A stretch of DNA of 10,956 nt. Source: GSA-30 sp036568765. GTDB lineage: Bacteria > Pseudomonadota > Gammaproteobacteria > Xanthomonadales > Rhodanobacteraceae. The notes under the pieces were generated by a model, which saw nothing but the letters and a program-made list of their open reading frames with translations, did no database searches and was not told the DNA's origin. The stretch covers positions 1-10,956 of the forward strand of contig NZ_DATCRY010000261.1 of the NCBI RefSeq assembly GCF_036568765.1, in the 5' to 3' direction. Shown here in pieces: positions 1 to 7,181 of the stretch. A program made the position numbers and the translations under genes. Each line of letters opens with the position of its first letter. Positions within the stretch are counted from its first letter, which is position 1.

Positions 1-1238
1 CAACCAGTCGCGGCGATGGGAGTCGCGGCAGCGACTGGACCGATGCGGTTCGCCGCATGGCAGCCGTACCGCGGATTTTGCCGCGCGCACCGGCACAGGT
101 GATCCTGCAAGGCGAACTGGTATGGCGGCGTGATGGGCATCGCCAGTCTATCGATGGCGGCGCGGGTGCGCGCGCGCGTGTCGCTGGCGCACTCGCTCGA
201 GGAGCGTTGGACGAAAAAACCGCGGCGCGTATCGGCTTATTCGTATGGGATTGGCCGGACGGCCCGCCGACGATGTCCGCACGACTTGAAGGTCTCAAGG
301 CGATGGGGCTGGGCGAAAGCGCCGAGCTCACTCAGTCTGTTCGCACAGTGGCCGACGTGGCCGCGTGGCGCGACCGTTGGTATCGCACGGCCTTGCCGTT
401 TGCCACGGACGGCATCGTGATACGTCAGGGACGCCGCCCGCCCATGGCCGAATGGACGGCGGCACCGCCGACGTGGGCGGTGGCATGGAAATATCCGCCG
501 GAAAAGACCGTGGCGACCGTCAAGGCCATTGACCTGCGTGAGGGGCGTAGCGGGCGACGCGACGTGGTGTTGGAACTGGAACCGGTGGCGCTGGGCGATC
601 GCACGGTAAAGCGTGTCTTGCTGGGCTCGCTCAAGCGCTGGCGCGAGCTCGACGTCCGTCCCGGTGACGACATCGCCATCGCGTTGGCCGGTTTGACGAT
701 TCCACGCTTCGACGGCGTCGTGCGGCGGTCGCCGCATCGTACCAAGGTCGATCTCCCCGTGGATGCGCCGGTATCGGCGTGCTGGCGTTGGGAGCCCGGT
801 TGCGAACGTCGCTTCCTGGCGCGATTGGTCTGGCTCGGGGGTAAACAAGGTCTGAGTTTCGAGGACATTGGCGAGCGTGGCTGGCAACGCCTCATCGACG
901 CGGGCCTGGTGCGCGGTTTGCTGGATTGGCTGGATATGACGCCTGAGCAACTGCAGCGTATCGACGGTATCGGCAAGACGCGCGCGCACGCCTGGAGCGA
1001 CGCTTTTGCAGCGGCCCGGCGGCAGGGATTCGGCCGTTGGATGCATGCGCTAGGCGCCCCGACGGGAGCGATCTCGGTGTCCGACTGGTCGGCCGGGGCC
1101 GATAAAGATGCTGCTGCCTGGCAGCGCATTCAAGGCATCGGTGCGGCACGTGCGCGCCAACTGACTGCTTTCTTTGCCGATGCGCAAGTGCGCGAACTTG
1201 CCGAACGCCTCCATGCCGCACAGGTCGACGGTTTCTGA
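1..1238 (+). CDS. ligB: NAD+-dependent DNA ligase LigB, 5'-truncated by window edge
   Basis: This enzyme seals single-strand nicks in duplex DNA using NAD+ as adenylate donor; LigB is the accessory relative of LigA. The frame is open from base 3 to the TGA at 1236-1238, so about 411 residues are visible. The ATG at 57 is internal, because the residues before it (TSRGDGSRGSDWTDAVRR) fit the LigB adenylation domain. The KxDG catalytic lysine lies before the window. Visible motifs are QGELVW (bases 108-125), TDGIVIR (about 405-425) and AWKYPP (about 483-500), which are nucleotidyltransferase motifs III, IV and V. An OB-fold follows (ending near AGLTIPRFDGVV). Then comes a reduced zinc-finger region with one Cys-x6-Cys pair instead of four cysteines. 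Two helix-hairpin-helix segments follow (IDGIGKTRA and IQGIGAARA). There is no BRCT domain, as in E. coli LigB (about 560 aa). These features separate it from LigA. It is an accessory ligase, so probably not essential. Confidence 0.93.
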   Translation, partial: TSRGDGSRGSDWTDAVRRMAAVPRILPRAPAQVILQGELVWRRDGHRQSIDGGAGARARVAGALARGALDEKTAARIGLFVWDWPDGPPTMSARLEGLKAMGLGESAELTQSVRTVADVAAWRDRWYRTALPFATDGIVIRQGRRPPMAEWTAAPPTWAVAWKYPPEKTVATVKAIDLREGRSGRRDVVLELEPVALGDRTVKRVLLGSLKRWRELDVRPGDDIAIALAGLTIPRFDGVVRRSPHRTKVDLPVDAPVSACWRWEPGCERRFLARLVWLGGKQGLSFEDIGERGWQRLIDAGLVRGLLDWLDMTPEQLQRIDGIGKTRAHAWSDAFAAARRQGFGRWMHALGAPTGAISVSDWSAGADKDAAAWQRIQGIGAARARQLTAFFADAQVRELAERLHAAQVDGF

Positions 1239-1262
1239 TCAGCTCCTGATCTCGCCATCGAC
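1224..1262. terminator. Imperfect stem-loop spanning the ligB/ychJ stop-stop junction
   Basis: The inner stem pairs GATCAG (1237-1242) with CTGATC (1246-1251) around a CTC loop. After a small internal loop, an outer stem pairs GTCGACGG (1224-1231) with CCATCGAC (1255-1262) with one mismatch. The structure is centred on the two back-to-back stop codons and lies wholly in coding sequence. There is no T-tract on either side, so intrinsic termination is not shown. It may slow or end transcription from both directions, or only protect 3' ends. Confidence 0.35.
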
Positions 1263-1724
1263 GTAATACCAGCGGCCGTCCTCGCGCACGAAGCGGCTGA
1301 CTTCATGCATGCGCTGCGCGCTACCGCCGCCGAAGCGCAGCCGTGCGACGAACTCTACCGTGGCGCGGTCCCCCTCGCTCACGTGATGCTTGACGCTCAG
1401 GCCGAGCCACGTCGGTGCAGGCTGTTGCGTAGCGAGCTTTAGGTGGGCAGGGCGCGTGCTGGGATGCCAGGTAGCCAGCAGGTAGTCCTCCAGCTTCAAC
1501 ACATAAGCGCTGTAGCGCGAACGCATCAGTGCGTTTGCGGTGGCCGCCGCCTCGCCTCGGTGGAGGGGCTGGCAGCAGCGGGTGTAGCCATCGGGGTTGC
1601 CGCAAGGGCAGGGCGTCAGGGTATCGATGGCTTGCACTGGGTTTTTGTCTGCGTTGGGCTGGCCGATAGGCGCAATCCTTGGCCCTGGGCGCGAAAAAAT
1701 CAAATTTCCTAGGCAAGAAGTCAT
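1239..1724 (-). CDS. ychJ: YchJ-family protein (UPF0225) with SEC-C-type zinc motif
   Basis: The molecular function of YchJ-family proteins is not established. The fold is an NTF2-like domain preceded by a SEC-C-like cysteine motif expected to bind zinc. Seen here: CPCG at residues 39-42 and the CC pair at 50-51 (CxC...CC). Next comes LMRSRYSAYV (about 66-75), then YLLATWHPS, the core with WLGLSVKHH, VEFVARLRF, and the typical ending SRFVREDGRWYYVDG. E. coli YchJ has 152 residues and begins a few residues before CPCG. Here 38 residues precede it and they match nothing I recognise, so translation may start later; TTG near 1703 and GTG near 1637 are alternatives. No start has a strong Shine-Dalgarno, so I keep the only upstream ATG. 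The gene converges on ligB with no gap and diverges from the ester hydrolase gene. Family assignment is firm; the start is uncertain. Confidence 0.9.
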   Translation of the reverse strand: MTSCLGNLIFSRPGPRIAPIGQPNADKNPVQAIDTLTPCPCGNPDGYTRCCQPLHRGEAAATANALMRSRYSAYVLKLEDYLLATWHPSTRPAHLKLATQQPAPTWLGLSVKHHVSEGDRATVEFVARLRFGGGSAQRMHEVSRFVREDGRWYYVDGEIRS

Positions 1725-1825
1725 GGTACGCCTGGCGGTCGGCCTCGCTTACAGTCGTTCCCTTGCCTTGACGCATCCCCGCCCGTCCATCCTCGTCCGC
1801 GTGTCCGCGGCTTTCAGGAGGTTGC
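1725..1825. promoter_or_regulatory. Divergent spacer between ychJ and the ester hydrolase gene
   Basis: The 101 bases must hold the start signals of both divergent genes unless these lie inside the genes. For the plus strand I see TTGACG at 1768-1773, a fair -35, but no convincing -10 at the right distance. A 5-bp GC hairpin, CCGCG (1797-1801) with CGCGG (1806-1810), lies just before a strong Shine-Dalgarno AGGAGG (1816-1821), which is 4 bases from the ATG at 1826. For the minus strand, TGTAAG upstream of ychJ is a weak -10 without a clear -35. Confidence 0.35.
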
Positions 1826-3748
1826 ATGACCATCGCTCGCCCTATGCTTTCCCTTGCCGTTCTTGCCCTTGCCGTGGGTGCTGGCCTGGCCGCTGCGCAG
1901 ACCGCGCCGTTGACCCCGGATATTCCACAGCAATTCACCGCACCGAGCGGCAGTTCCGATTACACCAAGCGCGAGGTGATGATCCCGATGCGCGATGGCG
2001 TCAAGCTGCATACGGTGATCGTCATTCCCAAGGGCGCCAAGCATGCGCCGATCCTGCTCACGCGCACGCCGTACAACGCGACCGGTCGCGCTGCCCGGCT
2101 GGAATCGCCGCAGATGATCAATGAGTTGCCGCAGGGCGACGATGTCTTCGTCAAGGGCGGCTATATCCGCGTATTTCAGGATGTGCGCGGCAAATACGGC
2201 TCGGAAGGCGAGTATGTGATGACTAGGCCGTTGCGCGGTCCGCTCAACAGCAGCGAGGTGGATCATTCCACCGATGCTTACGACACGATCGACTGGCTGG
2301 TGAAGAACCTTCCCGAGTCGAACGGCAAAGTCGGCATGATCGGCTCGTCGTATGAAGGCTTTACCGTGGTCATGGCACTGATCCATCCGCACCCGGCGCT
2401 GAAAGTCGCCGCGCCGGAAAGCCCCATGGTCGACGGCTGGATGGGTGACGACTGGTTCCACTACGGCGCCTTCCGCCAGACCAACTTCGATTACATCGCC
2501 GCGCAGACTGTGCGCAAGGGCAAGGGCGACACCATTCCGCGTGTCGGCTACGACGATTACAGCAACTTCCTGCAAGCGGGCTCGGCTGGCGATTTTGCGC
2601 GGGCGGCCGGTCTCGACCAATTGCCGTTCTGGCGCAAGCTCGAGGAGCACCCCGCTTACGACGCCTTCTGGCAGGGCCAGGCCCTGGACAAGATCATGGG
2701 CGAGCAGCCACTCGCTGTGCCTACTATGTGGCTGCAAGGCCTGTGGGACCAGGAGGACATGTGGGGTGCGATCCACAGCTACGAAGCGACCGAGCCCAAG
2801 GACAAGAACAACGACAAGAATTTCCTCGTCATGGGCCCATGGCGCCACAGCCAGGTGAATTACGATGCCAGGGCACTGGGCAACTTGCAGTGGGACGGCG
2901 ACACCGCTTTGCAGTTCCGCCGCGATGTCCTGAAGCCGTTCTTCGATCAGTATCTGGTCGATGGTGCGCCGAAGGCCAATACGCCGCCCGTATTGATCTA
3001 CAACACCGGCGAAAACCATTGGGATCGCTACAAGTCGTGGCCGCTGAGCTGCGATAAGGGCTGTGCGAGCAAGCCGCAGGCTTTGTATCTGCAGGCCGAT
3101 GGCAAGCTGTCGTTCAAGGCGCCGGCGGATGGTGCGACCAAGTACGACGAATATGTCTCCGATCCGGCCAAGCCAGTGCCGTATCAGCCACGTCCGGCAC
3201 ATTTCGCCGACCACGAGGCGTGGACGCGTTGGCTGGTCAACGATCAGCGTTTTGTCGATGGACGTCCGGACGTGCTCACCTACGTCAGCGAGCCGCTGAC
3301 CGCGCCCGTGCATGTCGGCGGTGCGCCGGTGGTGAACCTCTATGCATCCACCAGCGGCACCGACAGTGACTGGGCGGTCAAGGTGATCGATGTCTATCCG
3401 GATACGATCGCTGCCGATCCGACGATGGGCGGCTATGAGCTGGCCGTATCGCTGGATATCTTCCGCGGCCGCTATCGCACCAGCTTCGAGCATCCGCAGG
3501 CGATCGAGCCGAACACGCCGCTGCTGTATACGTTCCGTCTGCCGACGGTCAACCACGTGTTCCAGCCGGGGCACCGCATCATGGTGCAGGTGCAATCGAC
3601 GCTGTTCCCGCTGTACGACCGCAACCCTCAAACCTTCGTGCCGAACATCTTCGATGCCAAGCCGGCCGATTATCGGAAGGCGACGCAGCGGGTGTGGCAC
3701 ACGCCCGGAACGGCAAGCTTTATCAGCCTGCCGGTCGTATCGAAGTAG
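1826..3748 (+). CDS. Secreted alpha-amino acid ester hydrolase (CocE/NonD, peptidase S15 family)
   Basis: Alpha-amino acid ester hydrolases cleave or transfer the acyl group of alpha-amino esters and amides, including beta-lactams with an alpha-amino side chain (ampicillin, cephalexin). The 640-residue protein begins with a Sec signal peptide (MTIARPM, then a hydrophobic stretch to about LAAAQ, residue 25), so it should be periplasmic or exported. The alpha/beta hydrolase domain contains GSSYEG (173-178; nucleophile Ser175), GLWDQEDM (305-312; acid Asp308) and GPWRHS (337-342; His341). Asp209 in GDDWFHYGAFRQ, with Glu310 and Asp311, would form the carboxylate cluster that binds the substrate amino group. 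All these lie one position from the numbers I recall for the X. citri enzyme (Ser174, Asp307, His340), and the length is close to that family. A jellyroll-like C-terminal domain follows from about residue 450. AGGAGG 4 bases upstream supports the start. The gene stands alone in its orientation. Natural substrate is unknown. Confidence 0.92.
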   Translation: MTIARPMLSLAVLALAVGAGLAAAQTAPLTPDIPQQFTAPSGSSDYTKREVMIPMRDGVKLHTVIVIPKGAKHAPILLTRTPYNATGRAARLESPQMINELPQGDDVFVKGGYIRVFQDVRGKYGSEGEYVMTRPLRGPLNSSEVDHSTDAYDTIDWLVKNLPESNGKVGMIGSSYEGFTVVMALIHPHPALKVAAPESPMVDGWMGDDWFHYGAFRQTNFDYIAAQTVRKGKGDTIPRVGYDDYSNFLQAGSAGDFARAAGLDQLPFWRKLEEHPAYDAFWQGQALDKIMGEQPLAVPTMWLQGLWDQEDMWGAIHSYEATEPKDKNNDKNFLVMGPWRHSQVNYDARALGNLQWDGDTALQFRRDVLKPFFDQYLVDGAPKANTPPVLIYNTGENHWDRYKSWPLSCDKGCASKPQALYLQADGKLSFKAPADGATKYDEYVSDPAKPVPYQPRPAHFADHEAWTRWLVNDQRFVDGRPDVLTYVSEPLTAPVHVGGAPVVNLYASTSGTDSDWAVKVIDVYPDTIAADPTMGGYELAVSLDIFRGRYRTSFEHPQAIEPNTPLLYTFRLPTVNHVFQPGHRIMVQVQSTLFPLYDRNPQTFVPNIFDAKPADYRKATQRVWHTPGTASFISLPVVSK

Positions 3749-3757
3749 CGTGGTTTC

Positions 3758-3787
3758 TCCCTCGCAGGCGATACTGCCTGCGAGGGA
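3758..3787. terminator. Perfect 12-bp stem-loop between convergent genes
   Basis: TCCCTCGCAGGC (3758-3769) pairs perfectly with GCCTGCGAGGGA (3776-3787) around the 6-base loop GATACT. It begins 10 bases after the ester hydrolase stop and ends 8 bases before the stop of the convergent small membrane protein gene. It is GC-rich and stable, but neither flank has a clean T-tract. Placement between two 3' ends argues for a bidirectional terminator or 3'-end stabiliser. Confidence 0.65.
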
Positions 3788-3795
3788 TGAAGAAA

Positions 3796-3993
3796 TTATC
3801 CAGGGCGCGCGCCAAGCACGCGCGCGGGCAGAAACAAGATCGCTTTCAGCAGCGAAAACACCGCATCGACGGTGATGCCGACCAAGCGGAACGGCAACAG
3901 CAACAGCCAGACGATCGGGTAAAGCACGAGCGCCAACAAGGCCAGTGGCCAACAGAACACCAGCAGGAGTACCCAGAGCAGGAAACCGACCAT
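3796..3993 (-). CDS. Small hydrophobic membrane protein, 65 aa, function unknown
   Basis: I do not recognise a named family. The 65-residue product is strongly hydrophobic. One long segment covers about residues 3-37 (FLLWVLLLVFCWPLALL, then a Tyr-Pro break and VWLLLLPF), probably two membrane helices or a hairpin. A shorter amphipathic or membrane segment follows at about 40-58, and the tail PARVLGARPG is basic. GAGG (minus strand, 3999-4002) is placed 5 bases before the ATG, which supports translation. The stop is TAA at 3798-3796, next to the perfect stem-loop. It lies 83 bases downstream of the usher gene on the same strand, so it could be a read-through member of the fimbrial operon or a separate gene; no promoter is clear in the gap. 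The hydrophobic pattern, start signal and terminator placement make it likelier to be real than the antisense frames around it. Confidence 0.6.
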   Translation of the reverse strand: MVGFLLWVLLLVFCWPLALLALVLYPIVWLLLLPFRLVGITVDAVFSLLKAILFLPARVLGARPG

Positions 3994-4076
3994 GGCAGCC
4001 TCGGTAGCAGTTCAACGATGGGCCGACTTTACTCGCCCATGCCCGCCGTCAGACAGTGACTCTTGGCATCCTCTTC

Positions 4077-6452
4077 TTACCGGCATTCAGCATCGCCCGA
4101 TAGATAATCCTCCTCAGGATCGAACTGCGGCGGTACTTCATAAGTCAGCAGGCAAGCGTTGCCGCCCGGGAGATCCAGCGTCAGCCGCTTGCCGATGTCC
4201 TGGTTGACCAGCATGGCCTGTCCGCCGTTGATCACCGAAGTCACCATCTGGCCTTCATCGTCGAACAGTGCGGCGCCGAGCGGGGCCAGTTCGCCGTTCG
4301 GGGTGCGGATGGTCAGCAACAGCTGGCGTAGCACGGTGGCACCGATGGTTGCATCCGCCACCGTGCCTCGCGCGACAGTCCATTCGGTTGCGGCGGTGTC
4401 CAGCTGGATACCTGTCGGCACGCTGTTGCCGCGCACGGCGATGCGGCTGCTGGCATAAGCTCTCAAGGCGGGGATAACGGCAATGCCGCGATAGTCGGTG
4501 ATGACCGTGCCACTTGGCGTATCCAGCTGCAGTCCGCGCGTCTGCGGAACATTAAGGACGCCGAAGCTGTGGCCGATGGCGTAGGGTGCGGCGGCGAATC
4601 GGCCACCGGACCATAGCAGGCCACCGGAAGCAGCCAGGTAGCTGGAGAATTGTCCCCGCGAAGCGGCCGAGGCACCCAGGCCGATGCGTGCATAGGTCGA
4701 TGGCAGGGAGAGCGAGCCATCGATGCGCGACCGATCGTCCCTGGTGACGCCCGCGCTGTAGCCCATACCCGATGCTGACCGACCGGCATAACGGATATCG
4801 TGGCTGCTGCTGCCATCGCGTCGGTAACTGCGTACCTGCATCGAGCCGCGATCGAGCGGGATCGACGCCGACAGGTAGACGGTCCGGTCACGCCAGGTGC
4901 CGCGACGATCCTGCAGGCTGGCCTGGATCGATACGCCGCCGATCGCCAGGTTGTAGGTCAGGCCGTGAAAGACCGTATCGCGCTGGTGGGAGTAACGGTA
5001 AAGGCCGACGCTATAGCTGGCACGACCCCGGCGCCATCCGCCGCGAGCGAGCGAAAGGCTATATGTGTCGCGCAGATAACCATGCTGGCGGTAGAGCCAT
5101 GACGCGTCGGCGACGTCGGCTGCGGCGGCATAGCGGGGAGTGCGCCGGCTTGCATAGAACGACCCGGACCAGGCACCAGACCACAGCCACGTCCCACCCA
5201 GCTCGGCATGTTGACCGCTATGTCTATCGATATGGCTCTGACGCAATCCGCCGTAGACGACCGTACCTTCGGCCAGGCGATAACTCGCACGCTGTGAAAA
5301 ATGCTGACGATGTCGCGCAAGCATCGCGCCTAGCGATATCTCGCCGCCGGCAAAGGGATGGAATGCATACTCACCGATCAGCATCGGCGCATGTCGTCGC
5401 CAGCGTTCGTCGGTTCGAGGCAGATCGGTGCGATGCACGCCCAGGCCGATGTGAAAGCGGTCCGTTTCGCCGATGTCCCCGAAGCCGATGGCGGCAGGCA
5501 ATGTCCAGTGCTGCCGACTGCCGTCGGCTTCGGTCACCTCGATGTCGATATCGATACCGCCTGTCAGGCGGCCGAGCTGGCTCAGCACGAAGTTGCCTGG
5601 AGGCACCACCGTTCGATACACAAGCTGGCCGCGCTGGCGTACCTCGACTAGCGCCTGACTGCGCGCGATGCCCTGGATAGGCACCAGCAGGTCCGATGTG
5701 TCGAACTGCTCGCTATCGGAGGCGATCTCGATGCCTGTGAACGGCAGGCCCGCAAACGCTTCGCCACCGGCTTGCAGCTGGCCGAATCGGAACAGGGCGC
5801 GCCAGGATTCGATGGCCCGGCTGGCATACCATTGACGGTGCGTGAGCGAACTGCCCCAGTTGTCCGCCCAGCTGTAATAAGCATCGCCGCGCAGCACCCA
5901 GTTATCGATATTCATGCCAGGCTGAAGCCGCGCATCGATGCTATGTCCACCGCCACGCCCGCTCAGTTGCCGTGTGAACAGATCGTAGTTGAGCAGGACA
6001 GCAGAGCCGCCGCGCAGGTAGCTATCCGTGCGCGCTGCCGGCAAGAAGGCCTCCTCGGGCACCAACATGGCGACTTGCCGGATACCGGGGTGCAGCGTGA
6101 TCTGGGCAGCCGGATAAGATTCGAGCCAGCCCTGGCAAGCATCCGTATCGGGCGGTGCTTCCCGCAGGCCGAGTCGGCGCAGCAATGCCGGTTCAAAACA
6201 GACGCGACCTTCGTTGTCGAAGCGCAGCTCTGCCGTTTCGAGCTTCTGCCCGTTGACCGATAACACAACTTCCTGCATCCCCGGCAGAAAGCGCGGCGAG
6301 CGTGCAAAGAAGTCTGCAATCCCCGGGGCGTAGCCTCTGGCTTGCAATACTCGTTTATCGAAATCGATACTGGCCGATGCCCCCGATACCACGGACAGTG
6401 CGTGAGCAAGCGGTGTGGCCGCAAGCCCTGATAACGCTAGAAGGCGACGCAT
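4077..6452 (-). CDS. Fimbrial outer-membrane usher (PapC/FimD family)
   Basis: Ushers are outer-membrane beta-barrels that take chaperone-subunit complexes from the periplasm, catalyse donor-strand exchange and pass the growing fibre outward. The 791-residue protein starts with a signal peptide, probably cut after LAHA (residue 18). The N-terminal chaperone-binding domain (about 25-125) has a cysteine pair, Cys85 and Cys106, and the usual turn LNYDLF follows at 154-159. The barrel runs from about 150 to 640. The plug domain sits at about 255-318, shown by VPIQGIARSQALVEVRQ, PPGNFVLSQL and IEVTEADGS. Two C-terminal beta domains close the protein, with the typical terminal cysteine pair Cys767/Cys790. 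Length is near the family norm, at the short end. The ATG lies 3 bases after the chaperone stop, without a strong Shine-Dalgarno, so translational coupling is likely. No frameshift was seen. Confidence 0.95.
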   Translation of the reverse strand: MRRLLALSGLAATPLAHALSVVSGASASIDFDKRVLQARGYAPGIADFFARSPRFLPGMQEVVLSVNGQKLETAELRFDNEGRVCFEPALLRRLGLREAPPDTDACQGWLESYPAAQITLHPGIRQVAMLVPEEAFLPAARTDSYLRGGSAVLLNYDLFTRQLSGRGGGHSIDARLQPGMNIDNWVLRGDAYYSWADNWGSSLTHRQWYASRAIESWRALFRFGQLQAGGEAFAGLPFTGIEIASDSEQFDTSDLLVPIQGIARSQALVEVRQRGQLVYRTVVPPGNFVLSQLGRLTGGIDIDIEVTEADGSRQHWTLPAAIGFGDIGETDRFHIGLGVHRTDLPRTDERWRRHAPMLIGEYAFHPFAGGEISLGAMLARHRQHFSQRASYRLAEGTVVYGGLRQSHIDRHSGQHAELGGTWLWSGAWSGSFYASRRTPRYAAAADVADASWLYRQHGYLRDTYSLSLARGGWRRGRASYSVGLYRYSHQRDTVFHGLTYNLAIGGVSIQASLQDRRGTWRDRTVYLSASIPLDRGSMQVRSYRRDGSSSHDIRYAGRSASGMGYSAGVTRDDRSRIDGSLSLPSTYARIGLGASAASRGQFSSYLAASGGLLWSGGRFAAAPYAIGHSFGVLNVPQTRGLQLDTPSGTVITDYRGIAVIPALRAYASSRIAVRGNSVPTGIQLDTAATEWTVARGTVADATIGATVLRQLLLTIRTPNGELAPLGAALFDDEGQMVTSVINGGQAMLVNQDIGKRLTLDLPGGNACLLTYEVPPQFDPEEDYLSGDAECR

Positions 6453-6455
6453 GGG

Positions 6456-7160
6456 TCAAGGCAGGCCTGGCAAACGGCTGTCGGCGATGTCGAACACTGG
6501 CAAGGCATACGCCTGGCGGCTGAAGGGAGTAATGCGCAATGTCGTGACATCGCCAGCGTCTTCCGGCAGCGGGCTACGCACGGTTTCGCCCGCGCGCACA
6601 TAGAGCTGGCCTAGCGTGACGGTCTTGCCCGAAGGCAGCAGGGTCATCTGCGGGGCCAGTCGAACGACGTGCTCGCCTGGATTATGCAGCACTAAGTCGG
6701 CACCTTCGCGTCGCCAGTACAGCGCCCGCCATGGCTGTGCGTTCGGCCGCAGCCGTTTTGGCTGCACGATGAAGCCGATTTCCTGCCGCACGGCAATCCG
6801 CGTGCCGCCGGTCTTTCGCGGCGGCACGCCTTCGAACGACGCTTTGAGCAGCCATTCGCGATCCAACGCCTGGCCTTTCTTCAGGCGAAAACGAATCAAC
6901 TGAGTATTTCCCGGGTCGATCCGAGTGACCGGAGGCGACACAAGGAACCGCGCTGCGAGGTTGTCGCCAGGTAAATCCTTGAGCTCGCTCACCAGCAGCA
7001 ACGGCTCGGTGCTTTCGTTCTTGACGTTCAATGTGGCCCGTCCGGCCGCTTCGTCGAATACGATGGTATTGCTTTCAAGCCGGAACGAGTTGGCTTGCGC
7101 GCTACCAAGGGTGCCGGCGAAGACGATCGCCGGCACGTGGAGCATCCATGCATGTTTCAT
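6456..7160 (-). CDS. PapD-like periplasmic fimbrial chaperone
   Basis: These chaperones complete the fold of pilin subunits by donor-strand complementation and deliver them to the usher. The 234-residue precursor has a signal peptide probably cut after AQA (residue 23). The first immunoglobulin-like domain shows TIVFDEAAGRATLNVKN (32-48), SPPVTRIDPGNTQLIRF (75-91) and the G1-strand region IGFIVQP (128-134). The second domain contains LVLHNPGEHVVRL. In my alignment by eye, PapD Arg8 corresponds to Thr32 and PapD Lys112 to Gly129, so both residues that hold the subunit C-terminal carboxylate in classical chaperones are replaced. The gene sits between subunit and usher, 21 bases after the subunit stop. 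The minus-strand Shine-Dalgarno AGAGGG (7172-7167) is 6 bases from the ATG and supports the start. Family assignment is firm; the mechanism of subunit anchoring may differ. Confidence 0.93.
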   Translation of the reverse strand: MKHAWMLHVPAIVFAGTLGSAQANSFRLESNTIVFDEAAGRATLNVKNESTEPLLLVSELKDLPGDNLAARFLVSPPVTRIDPGNTQLIRFRLKKGQALDREWLLKASFEGVPPRKTGGTRIAVRQEIGFIVQPKRLRPNAQPWRALYWRREGADLVLHNPGEHVVRLAPQMTLLPSGKTVTLGQLYVRAGETVRSPLPEDAGDVTTLRITPFSRQAYALPVFDIADSRLPGLP

Positions 7161-7181
7161 GACGTTCCCTCTGGTCTCGCC

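Noticed and set aside
57..59. ATG at 57 as the ligB start.
   Set aside because: The frame continues to the left edge with LigB-like residues (SRGDG, DWT). Starting at 57 would remove most of the adenylation domain.
237..1046. A 269-codon open frame on the minus strand opposite ligB.
   Set aside because: The plus-strand frame carries ligase motifs throughout. The antisense product shows no family features.
1814..4015. A 733-codon open frame on the minus strand opposite the ester hydrolase gene.
   Set aside because: It lies antisense to a gene with clear family motifs. Its translation is Arg/Leu/Val-rich with no recognisable domain or signal. Long antisense frames are common in GC-rich genes.
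4018..4040. Inverted repeat ATGGGC/GCCCAT between the usher and the small membrane protein gene.
   Set aside because: It is only 6 bp with an 11-base loop and no T-tract, too weak to call a terminator.
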